Assembly (NCBI GenBank): GCA_964539825.1
Contig: CAZIKF010000033.1
Span: 1 to 56,572, forward strand
Direction of reading: 5' to 3'
From: CAZIKF01 sp964539825
Lineage (GTDB): Bacteria > Muiribacteriota > UBA6191
DNA length: 56,572 nt
Made by a program: the position numbers and the translations under genes
The notes under the pieces: generated by a model
Told to the model about the DNA's origin: nothing
The model's database searches: none
Seen by the model: only the letters and a program-made list of their open reading frames with translations
In this document: positions 15,569 through 24,826 of the stretch, piece by piece
Numbering within the stretch: position 1 is the first letter of the stretch
Layout: the number at the start of each line of letters is the position of its first letter

Positions 15569-16420
15569 ATGGATAAGGATTTTCTTGTAGACCTCGATCA
15601 GGATCATCCTGGATTTCGAGATTCCAGGTACGTTCTGCAACGCAAAAAAATAGCGGCGATCGCTGAACAGTATCTCGATGATCGTGTCGCCGGAAAAAAT
15701 CCCCCCATTCCCGTGATCGCTTATACGCAGCATCAGCACAACCTATGGAAATTTCTATACACGACGATTCTGGACCTTTATAAAGATCACGCGGTGAGTG
15801 ATGTATACGAGGGTTTGAGAGCGCTCGAACTTGAAGCAGATCGGATTCCCACCCTGGAACATGTGAACATGAGATTGGAACCACGTACGGGTTGGAGAGT
15901 TGTACCCGTTAGCGGACTGGTTTCTTCCAAACACTTCTTTTCGTCCTTACAGCAAAGAGAATTTTATTGTACTCAGTATATAAGGCACCATTCCCAGCCG
16001 GACTTCACCCCCGAACCTGATATTTGTCATGATGTAATTGGACATGTCCCGCTCTTAATGGCTCCCAAAATAGCGCAGCCATATGTGGAATTTGCTAAAG
16101 CTGCAGTACAGATTGAGGATAAGTACATCAAACGGCTGGAAAACCTTTATTGGTTCACTGTTGAGTATGGCCTCTGCTACGAAGATGGGATCCTTAAGAC
16201 CTATGGAGCTGGAAATCTATCCTCAATCGCGGATTTAAAGCGTTGCTTGAATAAAGATCTGCTCCAACATAGTGAATTTGACATCGAAACCATGTGCAAT
16301 ACAGACTACGATCCAACCATTCAGCAACCGCGCCTTTTCGTAGCTGAGTCTCTCGACTTTGCCCTGAAAAGCCTTTCGGAATACTTTCATGAAAACTTCG
16401 ACATGACGGTGGAACTATGA
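15569..16420 (+). CDS. phhA: Aromatic amino acid hydroxylase (phenylalanine 4-monooxygenase)
   Basis: 283 residues, matching the single-domain bacterial enzymes that lack the regulatory ACT domain. The iron ligands are visible: His154 and His159 in PDICHDVIGHVPLL, and Glu199 in WFTVEYGLC. It hydroxylates Phe to Tyr using tetrahydropterin and O2. Pterin-4a-carbinolamine dehydratase (phhB) is not in the window. The stop overlaps the next start as ATGA, so it is coupled to the M16 peptidase. The iron-site call is secure; Trp hydroxylation cannot be excluded. Confidence 0.93.
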   Translation: MDKDFLVDLDQDHPGFRDSRYVLQRKKIAAIAEQYLDDRVAGKNPPIPVIAYTQHQHNLWKFLYTTILDLYKDHAVSDVYEGLRALELEADRIPTLEHVNMRLEPRTGWRVVPVSGLVSSKHFFSSLQQREFYCTQYIRHHSQPDFTPEPDICHDVIGHVPLLMAPKIAQPYVEFAKAAVQIEDKYIKRLENLYWFTVEYGLCYEDGILKTYGAGNLSSIADLKRCLNKDLLQHSEFDIETMCNTDYDPTIQQPRLFVAESLDFALKSLSEYFHENFDMTVEL

Positions 16421-18978
16421 ATCATTTTGAAAAACTAGAGTCCTATAAACTACATAATGGCCTCCAGGTACTTCTTCTGCCCGAAGAAGCCCATAACCTG
16501 GTGACCTACCAGATCTGGTATCGCGTGGGTGCACGCTTTGAAAACCCTGAAACCAGGGGGATCTCCCATTTTCTGGAGCATCTATTCTTCAAGGGGACAG
16601 AGAAGTATGGAGCTGGTGTGATCGATAGAAGGCTTAATGAAATTGGGGCCTTCAATAACGCGGCGACCTCAAAGGATTACACCTTTTATTACACGGTCGG
16701 GGTGAATGATCACTTTGAGGAAATGTTTGATATTCAGACAGAAATGCTGCTTCACCCAGCTTTCGATCTAGAAGAAATTAACAAAGAACGCGATGTGGTG
16801 ATCGCTGAGATTCATCGCGCTAACGACAGCCCGGGACATAAATTTTATTATAAAACTATGGAAAGGCTCTTTGAGGGGCATCCCTATGCCCAGAGGGTTC
16901 TTGGTTTTGAAGAGATCATCGCTTCGGTCGGCAGAGAAACCATTCAGAATTACTTTCAGACTCATTACCATCCGGCAAATATGACCCTTGTTCTGGCCGG
17001 AAATTTTCCAGTGGAGAAAGCACGGGAATTGATAGATGCAAACTTTGCATCTATTGCCCGCGATGAGGGGTACCAGGCCAAAGAGACTCAACGGATCGTA
17101 CATACCCCCGGAAGAGAACTTTTTTATGCCAGGACACAGAGAAATTATTCATCCTATGGATTCTTGGGTCCTACGTCAGATCAAATCCAGGACATCCTCG
17201 CGCTGGATATGCTAGCCGCTATTCTTACCGATAGCCGCAGCTCTCGCTGGAATAAATCCTTCAAGGAAGATTTGAGCCTGGTAGAATCGATCTCCTTCGG
17301 AGTTCATACCTCAGTAGAGCAGGGCCCAATTGTGATCCAGTCACAGGTCAAGGACGATCAATGGGGGGCCTATCATGAAGCCATGGAAACAGCCCTGGAT
17401 CGACTCCGGAAATTTTATGTAACACGGGAAGAACTTCATACCGCCAGGGAGTATGAACTGACCCAGGCTGATTTTCGATGGCAGAAAATGAGTGAAAAGG
17501 CTCAGAGCCTGGGATATTACTCCTCCTTAAAGCAGCTTTCTTATTGCACGGAGTATAGGGATTGGGTGAGTCATGTCACTTTGGAGGATATCGTACGGGT
17601 GATAGAAAAGTACCTGACCGAAGAGCCGTCGATTACTCAAATGCTTCCCGAGGAAAAAGAGGAGACGGCTTATCGCGTGGAAGAAGTGAGTCACCATGGC
17701 AGCGAACATAGAATTGAAACCATTCGGGAGAATCAAACCCTGGTTAAGTTTGATTCAGGTCTTGAGGTGCTTTACTGCTATGACCCTGACGCTTCCCTTT
17801 GTTCCGCTGATCTTCTGGTGAAAAATCTCTCCGAGTCCCTGTTCAGATTTCCTCCTGGAACAGCGTATCTCATGCAAAAACTCATTAGCAGAGGAACGGC
17901 TCTTCTTTCAGCGGAGCAGATTATGAAAACCATGGATCAACTCGGTGGTCGTTACAGCACGGTTTGTTCCGATTCCTCAACCCGAAAGGATCTTTACCGC
18001 AACAGCCTGATGGCTCCGACAAGTGCATTCTGGGAGGCCTTTCAGATCTTTTCAAGTTTCTTTACACAAGCTTCCTTTCCCGATCGTGAGATCAGCAAAA
18101 GCCGGGACTCCATTCTATTGGAGATTAAATCTCTGCCCGATTTTCTTTCTGCTTTTTGTCATCATCACATGATGAAAAATTATTTCCAATCCCATCCTTA
18201 TGGAATTCCGTTTGTTGGCTCTGAAAAGTCTGTGAGTACGATCACTCGTAGAGATATGGAGGAGTTATACGCGGTACTCTATAGTGCGGGAAATCTCCTG
18301 TTAACAATATCCGGTCCCTTTCCTCTCCAGGAAGTCATTCAAAAGACTCATGAATCTCTCAATCGAAATTTTGGAGCCCTACAGGTGGGATTCGAAGACT
18401 CCAAGATTCCAGAAGCCTTTCAGTCTCCCAGGCTGGGAACAACAGATAGTGTACAAAATACCAAAGAACAGGCTTATCTCATCCGCACCTATCCGGCACC
18501 GGGCTTCAGAGATAGCGGATTCTTTACCGCGCAGGTTACGAATGAGATCCTTGGAGGTGGTATGTCCAGCCGGTTTTTCCGGGTTCTGCGGGATGAGAAG
18601 AGCTATGGATATGAAGTGGGTTCCCGATACATTCCCTACCTCCCCTACGGCATAATCTATTCGTTTCTTGGAACTGATCCAGCTCGTCTCGACGATGCTA
18701 GCAAGGATTTTGAGACTTTAATCACAGAAATTAAAGAGGAATTGGTGGATGAGAAGGAACTTGAGAAAGCAAAGAATCTTGTCATTTCCAGGTTTTCCTT
18801 TGCCCGGGAAACTTTGGCTGGAAGGGCTTCCATGGCTGGAGCTTATCTTGCGAGGAACATCGATGCCTCATTTCTCGATTCCTATGTAGATTCAGTACAG
18901 AATGTGAGCGCTAAAATGGTCCAGGATTTTTCAAGACAGGTTTTTGCCTCAGTTTTTGAGCAAAGAGTTCATCCATAG
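16417..18978 (+). CDS. M16 family zinc peptidase, fused active and inactive halves
   Basis: 853 residues containing two M16 units. The N-terminal unit has the inverted zinc motif HFLEH at residues 51-55 and the distal Glu in ERDVVIAEI near residue 131, so it is catalytically competent. The C-terminal unit (from about residue 430) lacks HxxEH but keeps GGGMSSRFFRVLRDEKSYGYEVGS, the R/Y motif that closes over substrate. Such fusions degrade peptides in a closed chamber. No signal peptide is evident, so a cytoplasmic role is likely. The gene ends with TAG, showing that TAG terminates translation in this genome. Confidence 0.92.
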   Translation: MNHFEKLESYKLHNGLQVLLLPEEAHNLVTYQIWYRVGARFENPETRGISHFLEHLFFKGTEKYGAGVIDRRLNEIGAFNNAATSKDYTFYYTVGVNDHFEEMFDIQTEMLLHPAFDLEEINKERDVVIAEIHRANDSPGHKFYYKTMERLFEGHPYAQRVLGFEEIIASVGRETIQNYFQTHYHPANMTLVLAGNFPVEKARELIDANFASIARDEGYQAKETQRIVHTPGRELFYARTQRNYSSYGFLGPTSDQIQDILALDMLAAILTDSRSSRWNKSFKEDLSLVESISFGVHTSVEQGPIVIQSQVKDDQWGAYHEAMETALDRLRKFYVTREELHTAREYELTQADFRWQKMSEKAQSLGYYSSLKQLSYCTEYRDWVSHVTLEDIVRVIEKYLTEEPSITQMLPEEKEETAYRVEEVSHHGSEHRIETIRENQTLVKFDSGLEVLYCYDPDASLCSADLLVKNLSESLFRFPPGTAYLMQKLISRGTALLSAEQIMKTMDQLGGRYSTVCSDSSTRKDLYRNSLMAPTSAFWEAFQIFSSFFTQASFPDREISKSRDSILLEIKSLPDFLSAFCHHHMMKNYFQSHPYGIPFVGSEKSVSTITRRDMEELYAVLYSAGNLLLTISGPFPLQEVIQKTHESLNRNFGALQVGFEDSKIPEAFQSPRLGTTDSVQNTKEQAYLIRTYPAPGFRDSGFFTAQVTNEILGGGMSSRFFRVLRDEKSYGYEVGSRYIPYLPYGIIYSFLGTDPARLDDASKDFETLITEIKEELVDEKELEKAKNLVISRFSFARETLAGRASMAGAYLARNIDASFLDSYVDSVQNVSAKMVQDFSRQVFASVFEQRVHP

Positions 18979-19057
18979 GTAAAGTATCAAGGCCTTTCAG
19001 CCGAATTCTTTCTCAAAGGGGTCCTTCTTAGTGGATACACCGTATCGAAGGAAATTC

Positions 19058-19567
19058 ATGAAAAAAGGAATATTACACTTCATTTTGATTCTGGGAACCA
19101 TACTTCCGGTATACGCTCTACCCTATGCGTTGCTAAAGGATATGCGTACTTATTACGTCGATGATATCTGGGCAGAAGAGACTTTTATTGAGCCTGTGAA
19201 AAAATTCATTGAAGATGAATTTGCGCGTTATGGATACAGGCACACATCAGATAAAGATGAAGCTGATATTCGCATTCATCTTACCATCCATTCGGTGAAA
19301 AACCGTCCCCAGGCCGTGAAGCCCTTTTTCATCTGGCCAGTAACGGCTAGAAATCGAGACATCGGTGAAGCTCGAATTTCCGCTCGTGTAGTGGACAATG
19401 AGACCAATCGGGAAGTCTGGGCCAACTCAATAAAGGGTAGGCACCTGGAAAATATGCTTCTTGCTTGGATGGAGAGGCCAAAGAAGGCGAGAATGAAAGC
19501 CTTTAATAAGGCATTGGGATTGGTATTTGATCCCTATTTCGTTCACGAAATGCCGCTTTTTGACTGA
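19058..19567 (+). CDS. Small secreted protein, DUF4136-like
   Basis: 169 residues from ATG 19058, which has AAGGA five bases upstream and begins directly with a signal peptide (KKGILHFILILGTILPVYA). An upstream GTG at 19031 is in frame but poorer. The body (a YYVDD strand, FIEDEFARYGYRH, then DEADIRIHLTIHSV) resembles the DUF4136 layout, in which a Gly-Tyr region is followed by ADI and a beta strand. No cysteine lipobox is present. It is likely periplasmic; role unknown. Confidence 0.72.
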   Translation: MKKGILHFILILGTILPVYALPYALLKDMRTYYVDDIWAEETFIEPVKKFIEDEFARYGYRHTSDKDEADIRIHLTIHSVKNRPQAVKPFFIWPVTARNRDIGEARISARVVDNETNREVWANSIKGRHLENMLLAWMERPKKARMKAFNKALGLVFDPYFVHEMPLFD

Positions 19568-19596
19568 GTCCTTTGATTCATTTTGAATTGTTGTAA

Positions 19597-19617
19597 ATAG
19601 GATAAAACCAATCCTAT
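19597..19617. promoter_or_regulatory. 7-bp inverted repeat before the DsrE-like gene
   Basis: ATAGGAT and ATCCTAT flank a 7-base spacer, 17 bases before the ATG at 19634. The TACAAT just downstream could be a -10 box, which would make this an operator. There is no T-run, so it is not a terminator. Confidence 0.3.
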
Positions 19618-19633
19618 CTAGTACAATAGAATC

Positions 19634-20104
19634 ATGCCTAAGAAACCATTAACGGATTCTGAAGAGACTGACCTGATTTCTCCCGATGAAGACGAAGCCG
19701 GTTATTTCATCCAGATGTCCGAACATAATCTAAAGTATGACGAAAAGGGAAATGTTACACCGGAACTGAAGGATCTTGCCCTTTGCCTGACCTCATGTAA
19801 ATGGGGACAGGGCGAGGCTGGTTCTCTGCTCATGGAACATCTTCTGGTAACCTTTGCAGAGTCTATGGTCAAGCCTCGCTATATCATCCTTTTGGACTCC
19901 GGAGTTTACCTGGCAACTAATGATACTCCCGTGGAAAGCCTCGAAGCTCTTACAAAGCTTGAAGAAGCCGGTGTTGAAATTTGGATCAGTGAGACTTCTG
20001 TTTCCGAGTATAAGATTCGAAAAGACATCCATGTAGGTAGAGTTGTGAAATTCATGGAGATCGCCGATCTTATGGTGACCGTAGAAAAGTTCGTGAATTT
20101 CTGA
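19634..20104 (+). CDS. DsrE-fold protein related to the YedF C-terminal domain
   Basis: 156 residues. After an acidic 40-residue N-terminus comes a DsrE-like fold close to the C-terminal domain of YedF: GSLLMEHLLVTF, PRYIILLDSGVYLATN, LTKLEEAGVEIWI, then HVGRVVKFMEIADLM. In YedF the segment after the Ile strand is CGTCLDYY; here it is SETSVSEYK, so both cysteines are replaced. The TusA-like N-terminal domain of YedF is also absent. YedF is linked to selenium and sulfur-transfer metabolism; without cysteines this protein cannot carry persulfide and may be a regulatory or degenerate member. Confidence 0.68.
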   Translation: MPKKPLTDSEETDLISPDEDEAGYFIQMSEHNLKYDEKGNVTPELKDLALCLTSCKWGQGEAGSLLMEHLLVTFAESMVKPRYIILLDSGVYLATNDTPVESLEALTKLEEAGVEIWISETSVSEYKIRKDIHVGRVVKFMEIADLMVTVEKFVNF

Positions 20105-20149
20105 GATCCAAGATGGTAGACTTGCGCTCTTAATCCAAGATTGATACTT

Positions 20150-20223
20150 AGACTCTTAGCTCAGCTGGTTAGAGCGCTACGTTGACATCGTAGAGGTCAG
20201 CGGTTCGAGTCCGCTAGAGTCTA
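20150..20223 (+). tRNA. tRNA-Val (anticodon GAC)
   Basis: A complete cloverleaf can be folded. The acceptor stem AGACTCT/AGAGTCT is 7 bp and perfect, the D-stem is GCTC/GAGC, the anticodon stem CTACG/CGTAG encloses loop TTGACAT (anticodon GAC), and the T-stem AGCGG/CCGCT encloses TTCGAGT. The discriminator is A and CCA is not encoded. It reads GUC and GUU. Confidence 0.96.
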
Positions 20224-20232
20224 TGTACCTTT

Positions 20233-20847
20233 TTAAAGGTATTCTTCGTCAATAACCTCTTTTAGCTTTCTAAGCTGCCTGGTAGTCAGCGGCACATCTC
20301 TGGAAACCTGCTGAATGGTATTCTCAAGGTCGTAGAGGTGAATCACCGGGTGCTTTTGCTGGGGAAGCTTGAGTTCTACATCCCTGACGGAAAAAACAAC
20401 CATGGGACAAACCCTGGTCTTAATCCCTTTAGACTGCAAGAAAGACTCAAAAATTCGACTGGTTCTGTCAATTTGATTGATAGGACTGCGAAAATCTCTC
20501 TCATAGGTCTTGCCTGACTCGGATTTTTTAATCTGACACCATGAATTTCGCTTGGCGATGACCGTACCTCGAATGTTTTTTGTCTCGATGAGGATTACAC
20601 CCTGGTGGACCAGCAATAGATGGTCGATTTCAAAGTGCTGCTTGTCCACGCGACCTTTGACTCCATGGTAGATATGAAAAACCTCTTCGAGATTATCGAG
20701 ATACTCGCTCACAAGGCGTTCCCCGTAATCTCCTGATTTCTTAATTTTCCGCAGCCTACGCCAGTCTAGAAAATTATCTTTGAACAGTAGAACGAGAATA
20801 ATGATTGTCTGAGCTACAATTATGAGATGGGAGACTTCGATTTTCAT
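20233..20847 (-). CDS. NERD-domain membrane-anchored protein
   Basis: 204 residues with one N-terminal membrane segment (about residues 7-24). It is followed by a nuclease-related (NERD) domain: SGDYGERLVSEYLDNL, then FEIDHLLLVHQGVILIETKN, where Glu, Asp and the ETK triad match the restriction-endonuclease-like core. NERD proteins are presumed nucleic-acid processing enzymes. It ends just past the tRNA gene on the opposite strand and follows cysS. No partner gene suggests a substrate. Confidence 0.82.
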   Translation of the reverse strand: MKIEVSHLIIVAQTIIILVLLFKDNFLDWRRLRKIKKSGDYGERLVSEYLDNLEEVFHIYHGVKGRVDKQHFEIDHLLLVHQGVILIETKNIRGTVIAKRNSWCQIKKSESGKTYERDFRSPINQIDRTSRIFESFLQSKGIKTRVCPMVVFSVRDVELKLPQQKHPVIHLYDLENTIQQVSRDVPLTTRQLRKLKEVIDEEYL

Positions 20848-20876
20848 TTCTGTATGTACCTTTTACTTTCTGCTGA

Positions 20877-22370
20877 TCATCTCACTAATTCCTCAAGAGC
20901 CGCTTCGGTTAGTTCCCATTGGGTTCCCTCGGGAGTATCCAGAATTTGAATTCCCTGAGATAGAAGCTCATCACGGATGTGATCAGCCTCTTCAAACGCT
21001 CGCTTTGAGCGCAGGTCGGTTCTATTTTCCAAATGCTTCTCTATCTGTGATACCTCTAATTTTTTTAGATTCAAATATTTTCCATGCACCTGCTCGAAGA
21101 ATTCGGAGGGTTTCCTTTGAAACAGTCCAAGAATCTTTCCAAACTCACCGATTACCTGGAGAATTCCTTCAATTGCAGCACGTTTAGCAGGGGCTTTCAT
21201 TCCTTTACCTGTGACCAGCTCATTCAGGTCCTGGAACATTCGGTTAAATACTACAATTGCCCTTGGAATCTGAAAATCATCATCCAGATTTCCAATGATC
21301 TCAGATCTATAAGATTCTTGAGAATAATTCTCGGGCACTTTTTCTAATCCTATGGGTCCGGAGGACAGGAATTGCTGTGCCCGGCTCAAGGTTTGATAAG
21401 CATAGTAGAGTTTACGCATCCCCAAAGTGAAGCCCTGGTGATGAAAATTTAGATCAGAGGAATAATGAACCTGAAAAATGTTCCATCGAATGACCTCCGG
21501 ATCGTACCTCTCAATGGCGTCTTTAATAGAAATGAGATTTCCAATCGACTTAGACATCTTTTGATGTTCCAGAGTCATAAGGCCGCTGTGCATCCAGTAA
21601 TTTGCGTAATTACCTTCCGAGTGGGCCTCAGATTGAGCAATTTCATTCTCATGATGGGGGAAAACAAGATCTCTCCCTCCTCCATGAATATCAAAGCAAC
21701 TTCCCAGAATTTGTGTTGAGAGAACGGAACATTCGATGTGCCATCCAGGTCTGCCCTTCGCCCACGGAGAATCCCATGATGCTCCTTCGGTGGTATCCTT
21801 CTTCCATAGGGCAAAGTCTAGCGGATCTTGCTTGGATTCTTCCGAATCAATGCGGTGACCCACCAACAGTTCCTTTGGCCTTTGATTCGACAGTTTTCCG
21901 TAATCCGTCTTCTTCAATACCCTGAAATAGACCTCGCCGTTTTGCGTTACATAGGCGTAATCGTTGTCGATCAGCTCTTGAATGTAGGCTTGGATCTCAG
22001 GAATATAATCAGAAACCTTGGGTTCATAGTCCGCGGGTTCCACTCCAATTAAGGCCATATCCGCCTTTGAATGCTCAATCATCTCACGGGAAAGCTCCAG
22101 GGGAGAGATTCCCAATTCACAAGCCCTATCAATGATCTTGTCATCCACATCGGTATAGTTTCTCACATAAGTCACATCAAAACCTCGATACCTGAGGTAC
22201 CGAACAAAGGTATCAAAGAGAATGGCCTGCATGGCGTGGCCAAGATGGCATTGATCGTATACTGTGACTCCACAAGCGTAAATACCGATCTTACCTTGCT
22301 CTAAAGGCTTGAATATTTCTTTGGAATTGCTCAGCGTATTTGTTAGCTGAAGAACGGTCTGTGTTCCCAT
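20877..22370 (-). CDS. cysS: Cysteinyl-tRNA synthetase
   Basis: 497 residues, close to the usual ~460-500. The class I signature HIGH appears as CHLGHA near residue 40, preceded by the zinc-ligand Cys in GIYACGVTVYDQC. Other zinc ligands are in WHIECS and GGGRDLVFPHHENE, and the second signature is KMSKS near residue 265. It charges tRNA-Cys. AAGGA lies four bases before the ATG. The C-terminal DALR helical region (DHIRDELLSQGIQILDTPEG) is complete. Confidence 0.97.
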   Translation of the reverse strand: MGTQTVLQLTNTLSNSKEIFKPLEQGKIGIYACGVTVYDQCHLGHAMQAILFDTFVRYLRYRGFDVTYVRNYTDVDDKIIDRACELGISPLELSREMIEHSKADMALIGVEPADYEPKVSDYIPEIQAYIQELIDNDYAYVTQNGEVYFRVLKKTDYGKLSNQRPKELLVGHRIDSEESKQDPLDFALWKKDTTEGASWDSPWAKGRPGWHIECSVLSTQILGSCFDIHGGGRDLVFPHHENEIAQSEAHSEGNYANYWMHSGLMTLEHQKMSKSIGNLISIKDAIERYDPEVIRWNIFQVHYSSDLNFHHQGFTLGMRKLYYAYQTLSRAQQFLSSGPIGLEKVPENYSQESYRSEIIGNLDDDFQIPRAIVVFNRMFQDLNELVTGKGMKAPAKRAAIEGILQVIGEFGKILGLFQRKPSEFFEQVHGKYLNLKKLEVSQIEKHLENRTDLRSKRAFEEADHIRDELLSQGIQILDTPEGTQWELTEAALEELVR

Positions 22371-22456
22371 GGCATCCTTGTCCAGGTTTTAAAGAAGGGA
22401 CTTTTAGCCCTCAATATCAAAGGAACCGCCTGGTAGAGATCAAGGGACAATTAAAC

Positions 22457-22687
22457 TTAATACTCGTGAAAATCTTCCACGATACGGTAGCCCATTGCCT
22501 GGATCTGGGTTTTTACATCGTACCATGCGATCTGTTCATGGCTTGCGTCAGAAAACCCTTCGAAACGTTCTCTTTTAGATAGAATTTCGATGCCAATTCT
22601 GTAACCACCCACCGTCTGGCTTACCCAGCACTTTGAGCTGCACAGCTTCCCTTCATCATCACGAACCTGAAATCGTTTCACAGACAT
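22457..22687 (-). CDS. Small hypothetical protein
   Basis: 76 residues from ATG 22687 (AGGGA 7 bases upstream); an upstream ATG at 22714 is less well placed. It is a compact, cytoplasmic-type beta-alpha sequence with VGGYRIGIEILSKRERFEGF in its centre and two cysteines close together (KLCSSKCW). No family recognised. It lies between cysS and the LOG-type gene on the same strand. Confidence 0.6.
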   Translation of the reverse strand: MSVKRFQVRDDEGKLCSSKCWVSQTVGGYRIGIEILSKRERFEGFSDASHEQIAWYDVKTQIQAMGYRIVEDFHEY

Positions 22688-22735
22688 CGCCAATCCCTGC
22701 CCAAAAGGGCTCATCCGTTCCTTAGAGGCCCAAGT

Positions 22736-23284
22736 TTATCGCAGAGTTTCTTGAAAAAAAAGAACTTTCTTAAGAGCTTCCATAGTCTGGACGGAGTTCT
22801 CAACGAAGATGGCACTTGAAAAACCCTCCAGCGGTACAAGCTCTTTCTCGACTAGCCCCTTCAGTGCAGACTCAAAAGGGTCTTTCCAAAGGATTAGAGG
22901 CAAGTCCGTTTCCCCGCATTTCCACAAGGTCAGGACCATCATAATCTCATTAAAAGTTCCCACATTTCCAGGCATGGCAACGGCTGCATCAGCCATATCG
23001 ATGAGGATTTTGAGTCGATCCACAGTATTTTTTGCGGGAATTTCCCTGGTTAGCCAGGGATTGGGACCGTCACGAAAGGTAAAGGTTTCACTGGTGACTC
23101 CCAGTGCCTCCCCCTCTTCTTCACTGGCTCCCAGCGAAACAGCACCCATGATTCCAAAATATCCGCCAGAGAGTACTTTCCAGCCTTGCCTGGCCAGCAT
23201 GGCTCCGAGTAATACACCTTCCTGGTAGATGGGATCAGTAGGAGACAGCGAAGAGCTTCCAAATACAACAACGGTTTTGCTCAT
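22736..23284 (-). CDS. LOG-family nucleotide phosphoribohydrolase-like protein
   Basis: 182 residues with the Rossmann-like LOG fold (TIGR00730 type): VVFGSSSLSPTDPIYQEG at the N-terminus, LSGGYFGIMGAVSLGA, and the catalytic region VAMPGNVGTFNEIMMVLTLW. The family signature PGGxGTxxE is present as PGNVGTFNE, with Asn replacing the second Gly; the catalytic Glu is kept. LOG enzymes cleave ribose 5-phosphate from cytokinin or purine nucleotides. It is often misnamed lysine decarboxylase. It is followed by two receivers, probably coincidental. Confidence 0.85.
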   Translation of the reverse strand: MSKTVVVFGSSSLSPTDPIYQEGVLLGAMLARQGWKVLSGGYFGIMGAVSLGASEEEGEALGVTSETFTFRDGPNPWLTREIPAKNTVDRLKILIDMADAAVAMPGNVGTFNEIMMVLTLWKCGETDLPLILWKDPFESALKGLVEKELVPLEGFSSAIFVENSVQTMEALKKVLFFQETLR

Positions 23285-23298
23285 GGGGGTAACTGGAT

Positions 23299-23703
23299 TT
23301 AATTCTGGGGTTCAATTAGCTTTAACTCTTCGAGCTTTCCGATCAAATCCTCACGAAGAATCGGCTTGGTCAGATATCCCTGGCAGCCAGCCTCATGAGC
23401 CTCAAAGAAGTACTTGGACTCATAGGAGCTGGTGATAATTACCACCTGAACTTCTTCACCGGGCTTGACCCCCCACTTCTCTTCTTGCTCGCGGAGTTCC
23501 TTTAGTATATCGATTCCATCCGCTCCACACAGGTTGAGGTCCAGGCAAAGAAGACTGAAGGGCTTCTCCTCTGTTCTGGCTTCCTCAAGTTTGGCCAGTG
23601 CCAGGGATCCGTCAACGAGAGTTTCCACCTCGCCGTAGGACTTTAAAAACTCAGACAAGAGCTCACAGATAAAGGGTTCATCATCGACAATTAAAATACG
23701 CAT
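23299..23703 (-). CDS. Single-domain response regulator (receiver)
   Basis: 134 residues, receiver only. The acidic pair is IVDDE, the phosphorylatable Asp is in LLCLDLNLCGADG, the conserved Thr/Ser is in VVIITSS, and the Lys is in YLTKPI. There is no output domain, so it should act by protein-protein contact or as a phosphate relay. It is 19 bases downstream of another receiver gene in the same direction and probably co-transcribed with it. The partner kinase is not adjacent. Confidence 0.92.
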   Translation of the reverse strand: MRILIVDDEPFICELLSEFLKSYGEVETLVDGSLALAKLEEARTEEKPFSLLCLDLNLCGADGIDILKELREQEEKWGVKPGEEVQVVIITSSYESKYFFEAHEAGCQGYLTKPILREDLIGKLEELKLIEPQN

Positions 23704-23722
23704 GAAATCCGGCCCCCAGCCT

Positions 23723-24133
23723 TCAGGAGCCCTCCGTTTTAGATGGGTGCCTGGTTAAGGCGTCCTCTACCATCTCATAAAGTGTTTCAGCCGTAATTGG
23801 CTTGTTACGTACATGGAGTTTAGAAAACTTTTCTACACTTTCTGCAAATTCTGGCATCATATCCACATAGTAGACACCACTAAGAAAGATCAAGTGTGCA
23901 TCATAAATCCATTTCTGAGTATCCGCAATATCGCAAACCATCTTGAAACCAGCTCCATCCGGTAGAAAGTTATCTACAACAATCACCCGAAATTGTGATT
24001 CTTCCAAGAATTTTTCTGCTTCAGCTACGCAAGAAGCAATGGAAACATCAACATTGTAGCGTATGGAAAGCAGCTGCTCGATAGTAGAGGCAATGGAATC
24101 TTCATCTTCTATGATAAGAACTTTCTGTGGCAT
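23723..24133 (-). CDS. Single-domain response regulator (receiver)
   Basis: 136 residues, receiver only. It shows IIEDED for the acidic pocket, VIVVDNFLPDGAG with the phosphorylation Asp, LIFLSG for the conserved Ser, and VRNKPI for the Lys. It is distinct from its neighbour (little identity outside the motifs), so the pair is not a recent duplication. No output domain. The two may form a relay. Confidence 0.9.
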   Translation of the reverse strand: MPQKVLIIEDEDSIASTIEQLLSIRYNVDVSIASCVAEAEKFLEESQFRVIVVDNFLPDGAGFKMVCDIADTQKWIYDAHLIFLSGVYYVDMMPEFAESVEKFSKLHVRNKPITAETLYEMVEDALTRHPSKTEGS

Positions 24134-24181
24134 ACGCTAACCGTACCATGTTCTCCAAAGAATTTTCCACGGGTGAAAAAT

Positions 24182-24826
24182 TTACCTTTGCGAATTAACG
24201 GTATACTTTAAGACAATTCCAAAAAGGACTAGATATCCCAAAAAGCCAAGGATGCTGCTCCAGTGAGAAGTATTCTCATGGGTCGCGGAAAAGCGCTCCC
24301 AGACCGAGACAAATGCTGAGACAGCCAACTGTTTTGGGTCTTGGGTTTCACCCTTACTTAAGTCAAAACCATTGGCTCCCAGAACCTCCAAGACATGGGC
24401 TTTATGAGTACCTGAGCCCTCTTTTGGATCCAGGCCTTCCAGTACCAGGGCACAGATTTCAGCCAGTCTCCGTGCGCCTTGAGAATCACCGATTTCGGGT
24501 TTCTGAAGTCTGAGCTCCAGTTCTTGAGTCCATTTTTCAATGGATTGCTTTGCTGAGATTTCGCGTCTCTTCTGAAGAAAACTTCGAAAGTGAGTGTGGA
24601 TTGTTCCCACCTTCGCTTGCATGGGGTGACCAATTCCAGCGAGATCTGCAGCCTCAAAGAAGATATCTCTTGTTTCTCGTAGATCCCACGAAAAGACTGA
24701 GCTGGTACAGGGAATCCACAAGAAGAACCAGAGAATTGAGGTCCTTTTCCAATGGGTTAGATCTTGAATCCTGAGCGAGGGAACAATAAGATCTCTATTC
24801 CTTAATCCATGGAATTTGGTAGACAT
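24182..24826 (-). CDS. Hypothetical protein with N-terminal signal and C-terminal membrane anchor
   Basis: 214 residues from ATG 24826. A hydrophobic stretch (SILWFFLWIPCTSSVFS) looks like a signal peptide. A helical central region follows (HTHFRSFLQKRREISAKQSI), then a C-terminal membrane segment (WSSILGFLGYLVLFGIVLKY). It is probably periplasmic and anchored at its C-terminus. No family recognised. The ATG overlaps the ATG of the divergent gene by two bases (CATG), so one of the two starts is likely misplaced; upstream in-frame ATG 24874 is the alternative. Confidence 0.6.
   Translation of the reverse strand: MSTKFHGLRNRDLIVPSLRIQDLTHWKRTSILWFFLWIPCTSSVFSWDLRETRDIFFEAADLAGIGHPMQAKVGTIHTHFRSFLQKRREISAKQSIEKWTQELELRLQKPEIGDSQGARRLAEICALVLEGLDPKEGSGTHKAHVLEVLGANGFDLSKGETQDPKQLAVSAFVSVWERFSATHENTSHWSSILGFLGYLVLFGIVLKYTVNSQR

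Noticed and set aside
18976..19157. Open frame of about 50 codons after the TAG of the M16 peptidase
   Set aside because: It overlaps the next gene, which has its own start and signal peptide; the peptidase is complete.
20224..20240. TACCTTT/AAAGGTA as a terminator for the tRNA gene
   Set aside because: The T-run is in the loop and nothing T-rich follows the stem; it overlaps the end of the NERD gene.
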